Source: Clostridia bacterium
GTDB taxonomy: Bacteria > Bacillota_A > Clostridia > Oscillospirales > Acutalibacteraceae
Direction: 5' to 3'
NCBI GenBank assembly: GCA_024699005.1
Contig: JAILQN010000076.1
Location: forward strand, 1 to 5,036
Length of the DNA: 5,036 nt
Shown: one piece after another, positions 1-5,036 of the stretch
How positions within the stretch are numbered: position 1 is the first letter of the stretch
Layout: each line of letters begins with the position of its first letter
The notes under the pieces: generated by a model
Told to the model about the DNA's origin: nothing
The model's input: the letters and a program-made list of their open reading frames with translations, nothing else
The model's database searches: none
Program-made: the position numbers and the translations under genes

Positions 1-135
1 AAGCTGACTTCAGATACTGCCGAAGACGCGACAGTCTTCGGCCCGGCAAAGCTTTTAAGAGACGGCGGCGAAATACGCATAGAAGCAAATATTGACGCTC
101 CCGAAGCGGCGATCGTATTTTTCGGAGGCGCATGA
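1..135 (+). CDS. 3' end of an unidentified protein (partial)
   Basis: Frame 1 is open from the first base to a TGA at 133-135 and gives 44 residues ending in AAIVFFGGA. The start lies outside the window. The tail alternates hydrophobic and polar residues (for example EIRIEANID and AAIVFFGG), as expected for the final strands of a beta-sandwich or beta-rich domain. No diagnostic motif is visible, so I give no function. The gene runs in the same direction as the oxidoreductase, whose start lies 30 bases downstream, so the two may be co-transcribed. A C-terminal accessory domain of a carbohydrate-active enzyme would fit the neighbourhood, but that is only a guess. Confidence 0.7.
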   Translation, partial: KLTSDTAEDATVFGPAKLLRDGGEIRIEANIDAPEAAIVFFGGA

Positions 136-141
136 TATAAT
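133..141 (+). promoter_or_regulatory. possible extended -10 promoter element
   Basis: TGATATAAT is a perfect TATAAT box (136-141) preceded by the TGn extension. It lies in an AT-rich spacer 25 bases before the ATG at 166. The TG of the extension is part of the upstream gene's TGA stop codon. The hexamer 17 bases upstream (113-118, TCGTAT) is a poor -35, so activity would depend on the extended -10. It would leave a leader of about 18 bases containing the ribosome binding site. Read-through from the upstream gene is an equally good explanation for expression of the pair. Confidence 0.35.
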
Positions 142-150
142 TAATTAAAT

Positions 151-156
151 AAGGAG
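151..156 (+). promoter_or_regulatory. ribosome binding site of the oxidoreductase
   Basis: AAGGAG ends 9 bases before the ATG at 166, a normal spacing. It supports this start, which also places the Rossmann glycine motif right at the N-terminus. Confidence 0.8.
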
Positions 157-165
157 TAATCTGTT

Positions 166-1221
166 ATGGTAAGGATCGGCATTATCGGCAACGGCGGCAT
201 ATGCAAAGGCTCGCACGCTCCGGTATATCTGGACGAACCGCGCGCAGAGGTCGTTGCGGTCTGCGACATCATCGAAGAGCGCGCAGTTTATATGCGCGAG
301 AATTATTTTCCGGTGGCGAAGGTCTATACCGATTACCGGGAGCTGCTGCGGGACCCGGCGATCGACGCGGTGGATATCTGCACGCCCAACGACATGCATT
401 CCGAGATCGCCGTCGCCGCGCTGGACGCGGGTAAGCACGTGATCTGTGAAAAACCGGACGCGATCGACGTTGAAAAGGCCATGGCGATGCGCTCCGCTGC
501 GGAGCGTAACGGGAAAGTTCTTATGGTTATAAGGAACAATCGCTTCACCGCAGCTTCGCGTTATCTGAAAAGCTATATCGACGCAGGGCGCGCGGGGGAG
601 ATCTACTGCGGACGCTGCGGCTGGCAGCGCAGGCGCGGCATTCCCGGCAAGGGAGGCTGGTTTACGACAAAAGCGAAGTCGGGCGGCGGTCCGCTTATAG
701 ACCTAGGAGTGCATATGATCGACCTCGCGGTATGGCTTATGGGAAATCCGAGACCCGTAGCCGTGAGCGCGAATACCTACAGCAAATTCGCCGACAACGA
801 CGTCAGCGACTCTGTCAATTCCGATTTCGGCGATAAGGACGCCGCCGGGACATTTGATGTGGAGGACCTTGCCATGGGCATGATCCGCTTTGAAAACAGC
901 GTCGTGCTGCAGATCGAGTTCAGCTGGGCGTCCAATATCAAAAAAGAGAACCGGTTCGTGGAACTGCGCGGTACGAAGGCGGGCATCAAATGGGAAGACG
1001 AACGCGCCGAGATCTATACCGAGGAGAACGGCCATCTGCTGGATACCGCTACGCTTCCCGTGAGGAACGACAACGGCCACCGCAATAACATCCGTCACTT
1101 TATAGACGTGCTGACCCGCGGGGACGAGCCATGCTACACGCCGGATCAGGGCGTGGATATGATAAAGATCCTCTGCGCCGTTTACGAATCCGCGAGAACG
1201 GGCAAAGAGGTTTTACTGTAA
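166..1221 (+). CDS. Gfo/Idh/MocA-family NAD(P)-dependent oxidoreductase
   Basis: This 351-residue protein has the usual length of Gfo/Idh/MocA dehydrogenases, cytoplasmic enzymes that oxidise or reduce hydroxyl groups of sugars, cyclitols or their derivatives. The N-terminal Rossmann fold shows GIIGNGGI (residues 5-12), and D34 ends the second strand (VVAVCD), where NAD-ribose contacts are expected. The segment CTPNDMHSEIAVAALDAGKH (72-91) leads to the family's EKP motif (95-97), which carries the conserved lysine K96. The C-terminal domain starts near 125 and contains GGGPLIDLGVHMIDLAVWL (173-191), with the D179/H183 pair typical of the active site, and then FDVEDLAMGMIRFEN (230-244), another family hallmark. 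The gene is tightly coupled to the ThuA-domain gene downstream. Family assignment is firm, but the substrate cannot be read from sequence. ThuB, the partner of ThuA in rhizobial trehalose use, belongs to the same family, which suggests oxidation of a disaccharide or glycoside here. That step is inference. Confidence 0.95.
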   Translation: MVRIGIIGNGGICKGSHAPVYLDEPRAEVVAVCDIIEERAVYMRENYFPVAKVYTDYRELLRDPAIDAVDICTPNDMHSEIAVAALDAGKHVICEKPDAIDVEKAMAMRSAAERNGKVLMVIRNNRFTAASRYLKSYIDAGRAGEIYCGRCGWQRRRGIPGKGGWFTTKAKSGGGPLIDLGVHMIDLAVWLMGNPRPVAVSANTYSKFADNDVSDSVNSDFGDKDAAGTFDVEDLAMGMIRFENSVVLQIEFSWASNIKKENRFVELRGTKAGIKWEDERAEIYTEENGHLLDTATLPVRNDNGHRNNIRHFIDVLTRGDEPCYTPDQGVDMIKILCAVYESARTGKEVLL

Positions 1222-1226
1222 AGGAG
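1220..1226 (+). promoter_or_regulatory. ribosome binding site that fixes the ThuA-domain start
   Basis: AAAGGAG overlaps the last two bases of the upstream TAA stop (1219-1221) and ends 6 bases before the ATG at 1233. It selects that ATG over an in-frame upstream ATG at 1131, which lies inside the oxidoreductase gene. The overlap of stop codon and ribosome binding site suggests translational coupling. Confidence 0.85.
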
Positions 1227-1232
1227 CTTTCA

Positions 1233-1958
1233 ATGAACGTACTGATTTACAACGAGTTCCGCCACGAGCGCGAGCCCGGCGGCAGAGCGAAAGAGGTTTA
1301 CCAGGACGGGATGCACGCCGTGATAGCCGGCTTTCTGGAGAAGGATCCGGATATCAGCGTAAAAACGGTGACGCTGGATACCGTGGATGAGATCACCGCT
1401 GATTTACTGAAGGAGACAGACGTGATAATCTGGTGGGGACACTGCCATCACAACGACGTCCCGGACGAAGTCGCCGAGCTGGTGCAGAACGCCGTACTTA
1501 ACGGCATGGGCGCGGTCTTCCTTCATTCCGCCCACAAGTCAAAGCCTTTTATGCGGCTGATGGGCACGAGCTGCTCGCTCATCTGGCGCGAGAGCAACGA
1601 TATGGAGCGTGTCTGGGTCAGCGCGCCGTATCATCCTATAGCCTTCGGGCTGGACCGGTTTTTTGAGATCCCTGCGGACGAGACCTACGGCGAGCCCTTC
1701 GGCATCCCCACACCGGACGAGACTGTTTTCATCGGCTGGTTCACGGGAGGCGAAGTCTTCCGTTCCGGCTGCACCTGGCAGCGCGGCTGGGGAAAAGTGT
1801 TCTATTTCCAGCCCGGGCACGAGACCTTCCCCGTATTTTACGATCCGAACGTGCAGACCGTTATCCGCAACGCCGTACGCTGGACGGCGCCGGAGCGCAG
1901 GATCGACGACTGCATGGATTGCCCGTGCCTGCCAAAGGCTCATAAGGGAGCGTTGTAA
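1233..1958 (+). CDS. ThuA-domain protein (trehalose-utilisation family)
   Basis: This 241-residue soluble protein belongs to the ThuA family, which has a class I glutamine-amidotransferase-like (flavodoxin-type) fold. MNVLIYNEF (1-9) is the first strand. TDVIIWWGHCHHNDVPDEV (62-80) is the strand and loop after it, rich in histidine. GAVFLHSAHKSKPF (93-106) corresponds to the nucleophile-elbow region of the fold. HPIAFGL (134-140), DETYGEPF (149-156) and GWGKVFYFQPGHETFPVF (185-202) are typical ThuA segments, and the last leads to the closing helix (VQTVIRNAVRW). In Sinorhizobium, ThuA works with the dehydrogenase ThuB in disaccharide catabolism through 3-keto sugars. The matching neighbour here makes a similar role in keto-glycoside metabolism plausible but unproven. 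The start at 1233 has a well-placed ribosome binding site, and the first strand begins exactly there. An oddity is the C-terminal tail with CMDCPC (227-232), described under findings. No signal peptide is seen, so the protein is probably cytoplasmic. Confidence 0.93.
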   Translation: MNVLIYNEFRHEREPGGRAKEVYQDGMHAVIAGFLEKDPDISVKTVTLDTVDEITADLLKETDVIIWWGHCHHNDVPDEVAELVQNAVLNGMGAVFLHSAHKSKPFMRLMGTSCSLIWRESNDMERVWVSAPYHPIAFGLDRFFEIPADETYGEPFGIPTPDETVFIGWFTGGEVFRSGCTWQRGWGKVFYFQPGHETFPVFYDPNVQTVIRNAVRWTAPERRIDDCMDCPCLPKAHKGAL

Positions 1959-1967
1959 ATGAACAGA

Positions 1968-1989
1968 GGGGACGGCCGGCGGCCGCCCC
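1968..1989. terminator. GC-rich hairpin in the convergent gap, possible bidirectional terminator
   Basis: GGGG-A-CGGCC / GGC loop / GGCCG-CCCC gives a nine-base-pair stem with one bulged A and a three-base loop. It lies 9 bases after the ThuA-domain stop and 24 bases beyond the stop of the convergent minus-strand gene, where a shared terminator is expected. Neither side carries a good U tract: TTCGAATATTC follows on the plus strand and TCTGTTCATTT on the minus strand. It is therefore a weak intrinsic terminator at best, or a 3'-end stabilising hairpin. Confidence 0.5.
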
Positions 1990-2013
1990 TTCGAATATTC
2001 AAAACGTAAAACA

Positions 2014-4461
2014 TCAACCCGAATGTCTGCCCATCATATCAAGCGGCAGAGGCTCAAATTCAGGATAATATATCTGCATCATAGACGCGTCTCTGATCGT
2101 ATAATCACCGTTGTCCGGATCGGTAAACAGCGATTTTATCTGCGACTTCCGGAACAGGCCGTTGCCTGTTATCGTGCTGTATTTATACGCGGCGTCGCTG
2201 ATATTGCCGAAAGAGCCGCCCTGCGCTACAGCGAGATTGCCCGCCAGGGTGCTGTAAGCGGGATTCGGTACAAAGTCGGGATTTTCCGGATCGGAGAAAT
2301 CGTCGCTGAAACGCTGCATCTGAGGAAAGGCCTCCCGCCACGCTTCCGTCTGCCGGGGCGAAGCGTAAAGCTCCTGCCACATACTTCCGCCTTCGGCCGC
2401 GTGGGTGAACCAGCCGCCGTTTACGCCGTCGACAGCGCGCTGATCGTAGCTGACCGTCTCGTGCGCCATGATCACGATATTGTTCCGCACGTCCAGGTCG
2501 CGCCCGCCTCCCAGCATCAGCGCCGCTCCGGGTATATTCAGAAGCAGGTTGCCTATCACCGTCTGACCCGAGAGAGCGTCGTCCAGATAGATGCCGTTGG
2601 GCGTGAAACCGTCTGAACCGAGATTGTAAATGCAGTTGTATATTATCTTTGTGCCGTAGCTTGTCCAGCTTCTTCCCGCGTAGATCGCGCCGGCGTCACT
2701 GGAAAGCAGGCATACGTCATGTATGCGGTTATATGCGATGGTATGATTATTGCCGCTGTATGTGATCGCCTCGTGGGGGGAGTTATATATCTCGTTGTGT
2801 TCGCAATGATTCCCGACGCCGCCGAGACCTACCGCCGGCTGATAGGTGAGGTAAATTTCAGACCAGTCGTGGATCAGGTTATTGACTACGCGGTTATTGC
2901 CGGGCGTCAGAGTCGCCGTGTCGCCGCCGGAGACCATAAATCCGCCCTGACCGGTGCGTGTGACTTCGTTGTCGGTTATGAGATTATCCGTGCCGTTAAG
3001 TATAAGCGCGTGCCCCGCGACGTTTTTGAACGTGCAGTGCTCCACTGTATTGCGGTTGCCGTTGATGACCGCCGCGCTCGTCCTGGTGCCCTTGAAGGTC
3101 AGGTCGCGGAACGTCAAGTCGTTCGCATTGGCTGTCAGCACGGTCGAGGTGCTCAGAGACAGGTCCACGCCCGCTTCGCCGAAATCCTCCGGCGGATAGA
3201 GATACAGAATTCCGTTTTCCCGGTCTATATAGAATTCGCCGGGGGAGTCCAGCTCCTCGAACACGTTGAAGAAATAATACGGGGCGCCTGCCTTGGTGCC
3301 GTACAGACTCACGAATTCAGGCGAGAGCTCCCGCGTTTCTGCGTTGAAGGAGCCGATCGGGGAGGAGGCGTCCGCCCAGTCGTATTTGGGAAAGCCGAAT
3401 ATCCACACGTCGTCCAGCGTATCCCATGAGGCTATGCGGGCGGCAAGCTCCGCGTCGACGCTGTAAACGTCGCTCTCAGGATTGCGCACCTGTCCCCAGT
3501 TTGGATTGACGGTCAGACTGCCGTCCTTTTCGTAGCCGTCGCCCGTAGATATGACGTCTCCGCCTTTAAGATATCCCTCGTCCGGATATCTCGCAAGGGT
3601 GCAGCGCCGGTCATTGACAAAAAGCTCGCTCCAGATAGGGCCTCTGTAGTCGCCGTCGTACATCGAAGCGGTGTTGTATGTGCCTATCGCGTAAACTTTG
3701 CCGTAGTCCGCCGGAGTCAGTCCGAGCTCGAACAGATCCGCCGAGACGACCTTATCGCGCGCTTCGGGCGAAAGACGCTCGCAGGCATCGCCCGTCACGG
3801 GAGTGAAAACTGACGGCGAAACGGAAAGACCGCCGTTCAGCGCAACCTCGCCGTCGCCGTACGCGCACCAGGTAACGGGACATTCCGGCGTCCCGCCGTC
3901 TTCGTAAGACAGATCGAGGTGGCTGACGCGGTAATCGCCCGCCATAAGCGCGACGGTCACGTCTGTGCGGCCTGTTTTGTCCAGATCGCGTACGGCGTCG
4001 CGCGCGCGTTCCGGAGTGCGGAATGGGTGTGCGAACGATCCGTCGGCGCCGTCGTCGCCGTCCGGGGAGACGTAAAAGTCAGCGTCCGTCAAAAGCCCCG
4101 CGCTTTCATATTCGTATTCGCTCAGATAAACGGGTTCCGCTGCGTGCCAGCTGCGGTATTTCTCGATAAGTGAGGACCCTGCGTTCAGCACCGGGAAAGC
4201 TGCAGTCAGAAGCGAAAGCAGCACGCCCAGAGCTGTGCGGACACCGCCGCACGAGCGGGCGCGGATGGCGGCGCATAACAGCGTAAAAAGTCCGCCGCAG
4301 ATAAAAGCCCACAGAGCTGCCTGAGCGGCTTTAGGGGAAGACGCGTCAAGGGCGGGTTCTTCTGACGCGGCGAAAGCGTTCACAGCAGGTAAAAGGAAAA
4401 ACAGAAGCGCGGTTATAGCCGGGGCAAGACGAAGTTTTGAGAATAAGGTATGATTTTTCAT
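2014..4461 (-). CDS. membrane-anchored right-handed parallel beta-helix protein, probable polysaccharide-active enzyme (GH141-like)
   Basis: This protein has 815 residues. The N-terminus carries basic residues, then a hydrophobic segment (11-31) ending in a possible AFA cleavage site. Two more hydrophobic segments (about 48-66 and 74-98) flank a basic loop, RARSCGGVR. The first globular part opens with DFYVSPDGDDGADGSFAHPF (128-147), the start typical of secreted beta-helix proteins, followed by RTPERARDAVRDL. LFVNDRRCTLARYPDEGYL (280-298), DDVWIFGFPKYDWAD (350-364), LDSPGEFYIDRENGILYLYPP (404-424) and DAGAIYAGRSWTSYGTKI (589-606) are segments I associate with GH141-type and related helix proteins. 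Residues about 440-670 repeat short N-rich strands (NTVEHCTFKN, NLITDNEVTR, NNLIHDW, HNEIYNS, YNRIHDV), the coils of the helix. The C-terminus closes with FTDPDNGDYTIRDASMM. The beta-helix call is firm. Catalytic type (fucosidase, xylanase, lyase or other) and substrate are not readable. It probably faces outside the cytoplasmic membrane. It converges with the oxidoreductase/ThuA pair. Confidence 0.9.
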   Translation of the reverse strand: MKNHTLFSKLRLAPAITALLFFLLPAVNAFAASEEPALDASSPKAAQAALWAFICGGLFTLLCAAIRARSCGGVRTALGVLLSLLTAAFPVLNAGSSLIEKYRSWHAAEPVYLSEYEYESAGLLTDADFYVSPDGDDGADGSFAHPFRTPERARDAVRDLDKTGRTDVTVALMAGDYRVSHLDLSYEDGGTPECPVTWCAYGDGEVALNGGLSVSPSVFTPVTGDACERLSPEARDKVVSADLFELGLTPADYGKVYAIGTYNTASMYDGDYRGPIWSELFVNDRRCTLARYPDEGYLKGGDVISTGDGYEKDGSLTVNPNWGQVRNPESDVYSVDAELAARIASWDTLDDVWIFGFPKYDWADASSPIGSFNAETRELSPEFVSLYGTKAGAPYYFFNVFEELDSPGEFYIDRENGILYLYPPEDFGEAGVDLSLSTSTVLTANANDLTFRDLTFKGTRTSAAVINGNRNTVEHCTFKNVAGHALILNGTDNLITDNEVTRTGQGGFMVSGGDTATLTPGNNRVVNNLIHDWSEIYLTYQPAVGLGGVGNHCEHNEIYNSPHEAITYSGNNHTIAYNRIHDVCLLSSDAGAIYAGRSWTSYGTKIIYNCIYNLGSDGFTPNGIYLDDALSGQTVIGNLLLNIPGAALMLGGGRDLDVRNNIVIMAHETVSYDQRAVDGVNGGWFTHAAEGGSMWQELYASPRQTEAWREAFPQMQRFSDDFSDPENPDFVPNPAYSTLAGNLAVAQGGSFGNISDAAYKYSTITGNGLFRKSQIKSLFTDPDNGDYTIRDASMMQIYYPEFEPLPLDMMGRHSG

Positions 4462-4473
4462 AAATACTCGCCG

Positions 4474-4479
4474 TCCTTT
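4474..4479 (-). promoter_or_regulatory. ribosome binding site of the beta-helix gene, long spacing
   Basis: On the minus strand AAAGGA lies 12 bases before the ATG (complement of 4459-4461), longer than the 6-9 bases seen at the other genes here. The next in-frame ATG is residue 173, well inside the globular part, and the signal sequence begins directly at the chosen ATG. The start is therefore kept despite the spacing. Initiation may be less efficient. Confidence 0.6.
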
Positions 4480-4492
4480 GGGGGTTGGTTTT

Positions 4493-4541
4493 ATAGTTCA
4501 AAGTTCAAAGTTTTTGTTAGTTCCAAGTTCCAAGTTCCAAG
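4493..4541 (+). repeat. heptamer tandem repeats (AGTTCAA / AGTTCCA)
   Basis: A seven-base period is visible: AGTTCAA at 4495-4501 and 4502-4508, a degenerate AGTTTTT at 4509-4515, a three-base break GTT, then AGTTCCA three times at 4519-4539. The array lies just upstream of the minus-strand beta-helix gene, within its expected promoter or leader region. An inverted copy of the array lies at 4622-4649. No protein is encoded here. Confidence 0.85.
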
Positions 4542-4543
4542 CT

Positions 4544-4569
4544 ATCATATTGAAACAGGTACAATTCAA
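4544..4569 (-). promoter_or_regulatory. weak candidate promoter of the beta-helix gene
   Basis: On the minus strand TTGAAT (complement of 4564-4569) and TATGAT (complement of 4544-4549) resemble -35 and -10 boxes, but the spacer is only 14 bases, shorter than the usual 16-18. If used, transcription would run through the heptamer array into the gene. A TATAAA created by the outer heptamer (complement of 4489-4494) is an alternative -10 without a convincing -35. Confidence 0.25.
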
Positions 4570-4621
4570 ACGAATAAATCACAGCCGTAAGCCATTTTGA
4601 ACGGCAAAAGCTTTATTGTCG

Positions 4622-4649
4622 AAAAACTTGGAACTTGGAACTATGAACT
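4622..4649 (-). repeat. inverted copy of the heptamer repeats
   Basis: TGGAACT at 4629-4635 and 4636-4642, followed by ATGAACT at 4643-4649, are the reverse complement of the AGTTCCA-type units in the left array. The 18 bases at 4625-4642 pair perfectly with 4519-4536. Alternatively the 23 bases at 4622-4644 pair with 4493-4515 with only two mismatches. The two arms enclose about 80-105 bases with no recognisable gene. Confidence 0.85.
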
Positions 4650-4691
4650 GATTATATCCCTCATCGATTTGCCCGTCAATCGTTTTTTCTG

Positions 4692-4720
4692 TTGCCATAG
4701 CCGCAAACTTATGATATAAT
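4692..4720 (+). promoter_or_regulatory. sigma-A type promoter of the rightward gene
   Basis: TTGCCA (4692-4697) and a perfect TATAAT (4715-4720) are separated by 17 bases, and TG at 4712-4713 adds an extended -10. Transcription would be expected to start near 4727, giving a leader of about 43 bases before the ATG at 4770. It is the strongest promoter match in the window. The inverted heptamer array ends 42 bases upstream of the -35. Confidence 0.8.
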
Positions 4721-4769
4721 TATTTAGATAAATTGTCTTTTCAGCAGAAACAATAAAGGAGATCATGTT

Positions 4770-5036
4770 ATGTCTGCCGTGAAAAAAATCGTAAAGACCG
4801 GCGTCAAAGCCGGTATAGGAGCAGCCGCCGCGGTCCTGGGCGCCGGCGCGCTGGTATACGAAGGCGCGATGAACACCAGGATAAACAGGTTTTTCATCAA
4901 TCTGTTTGAACCGCAGGAAACGCCCCCTCAGGAAGACGCCGCTCCCGCGGAGCCCGGCTGGTTCGATACTCACAAGGGCGACGATCAGGTGATCGCCGTC
5001 AATAAAAAAGGCCCGATCCACGCCTACGTAGTACCG
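4770..5036 (+). CDS. 5' part of a membrane-anchored protein, possible alpha/beta hydrolase (partial)
   Basis: The frame from ATG 4770 stays open to the window edge and gives 89 residues. AAAGGAG at 4755-4761 ends 8 bases before the ATG, and the ATG at 4765 is rejected because its frame stops after five codons. The N-terminus has lysines (K5, K6, K9, K13) followed by a Gly/Ala-rich hydrophobic segment at about 14-30, a signal anchor or uncleaved signal peptide. A Pro/Glu/Ala-rich linker (about 48-63, EPQETPPQEDAAPAEPG) follows, then GWFDTHKGDDQVIAVNKKGP (63-82) and IHAYVVP (83-89). Clostridial alpha/beta hydrolases with an N-terminal anchor often show this arrangement, with a W-containing segment and then two strands before the HG oxyanion motif. 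The nucleophile and oxyanion regions lie outside the window, so the family call is tentative. The real-gene call is well supported by the promoter and ribosome binding site. Confidence 0.8.
   Translation, partial: MSAVKKIVKTGVKAGIGAAAAVLGAGALVYEGAMNTRINRFFINLFEPQETPPQEDAAPAEPGWFDTHKGDDQVIAVNKKGPIHAYVVP

Larger units (their letters stand above)
4462..4769. other. 308-base divergent intergenic region
   Basis: This gap separates the starts of two divergent genes. It holds, in order, the beta-helix ribosome binding site, the left heptamer array, an AT-rich interval (about 4543-4621), the inverted heptamer array, and the promoter and ribosome binding site of the rightward gene. I find no convincing small gene in it. 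The interval between the arms has only a weak five-base-pair potential hairpin (GCCGT 4584-4588 with ACGGC 4601-4605). Confidence 0.7.

Noticed and set aside
1131..1232. Longer form of the ThuA-domain protein starting at ATG 1131
   Set aside because: The extra 34 residues lie inside the oxidoreductase gene and resemble no part of the ThuA fold. The ATG at 1233 has an ideal ribosome binding site and begins the first strand.
2023..3429. Plus-strand open frames (2023-2616, 2719-3429) opposite the beta-helix gene
   Set aside because: They lie entirely antisense to a gene with clear family motifs along its full length, and they encode basic sequences of low meaning typical of antisense frames in GC-rich DNA.
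4550..4569. TTGAA-N10-TTCAA as an operator
   Set aside because: The five-base half-sites are composed of the same AT-rich letters as the region and match no regulator site I can name.
4584..4605. Hairpin GCCGT / ACGGC between the repeat arms as a small RNA or terminator
   Set aside because: It has only five base pairs with a 12-base loop and a following AAAAGCTTTA that is not a U tract, which is within chance expectation.
4493..4649. CRISPR array
   Set aside because: The repeats are only seven bases long, directly adjacent without spacers, and inverted relative to each other. No cas gene is nearby.
4641..5021. Minus-strand open frame of 126 codons opposite the rightward membrane-protein gene
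   Set aside because: It overlaps a gene with a strong promoter and ribosome binding site, runs into the promoter region and inverted repeat at its end, and its protein shows no recognisable domain.

Overview
The window reads as a carbohydrate-catabolism stretch of an anaerobic Firmicute, most likely an uncultured gut Clostridia-type organism. That assignment is an inference. It rests on strong AAGGAG-type ribosome binding sites, sigma-A-like TATAAT boxes, moderately GC-rich genes with AT-rich spacers, and protein families common in such genomes. No marker gene is present to fix the taxon.

Layout: (1) bases 1-135 are the 3' end of a plus-strand gene that I cannot identify. (2) Bases 166-1221 and 1233-1958 form a tight plus-strand pair, a Gfo/Idh/MocA-family NAD(P)-dependent sugar oxidoreductase followed by a ThuA-domain protein. 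The stop codon of the first overlaps the Shine-Dalgarno of the second. (3) A GC-rich hairpin sits in the 55-base convergent gap. (4) Bases 2014-4461, minus strand, encode an 815-residue right-handed parallel beta-helix protein. It resembles GH141-type or related polysaccharide-active proteins and has an N-terminal signal sequence plus two more predicted membrane segments. (5) Bases 4462-4769 are a 308-base AT-rich intergenic region. It holds heptamer tandem repeats (AGTTCAA/AGTTCCA) mirrored by an inverted copy about 80-100 bases away, and then a near-consensus promoter. (6) Bases 4770-5036 are the start of a plus-strand gene for a protein with one N-terminal membrane segment, possibly an alpha/beta hydrolase, cut by the window edge.

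A plausible joint role is that the beta-helix protein acts outside the membrane on a glycan, while the cytoplasmic oxidoreductase/ThuA pair oxidises and processes a released sugar or glycoside. This is by analogy with the ThuA/ThuB pair of rhizobial disaccharide catabolism. The beta-helix gene is convergent with the pair, so the functional link is only inferred from proximity. I see no mobile element, CRISPR array, tRNA/rRNA, defence gene or clearly undescribed system. The most unusual non-coding structure is the heptamer repeat array in region 5.
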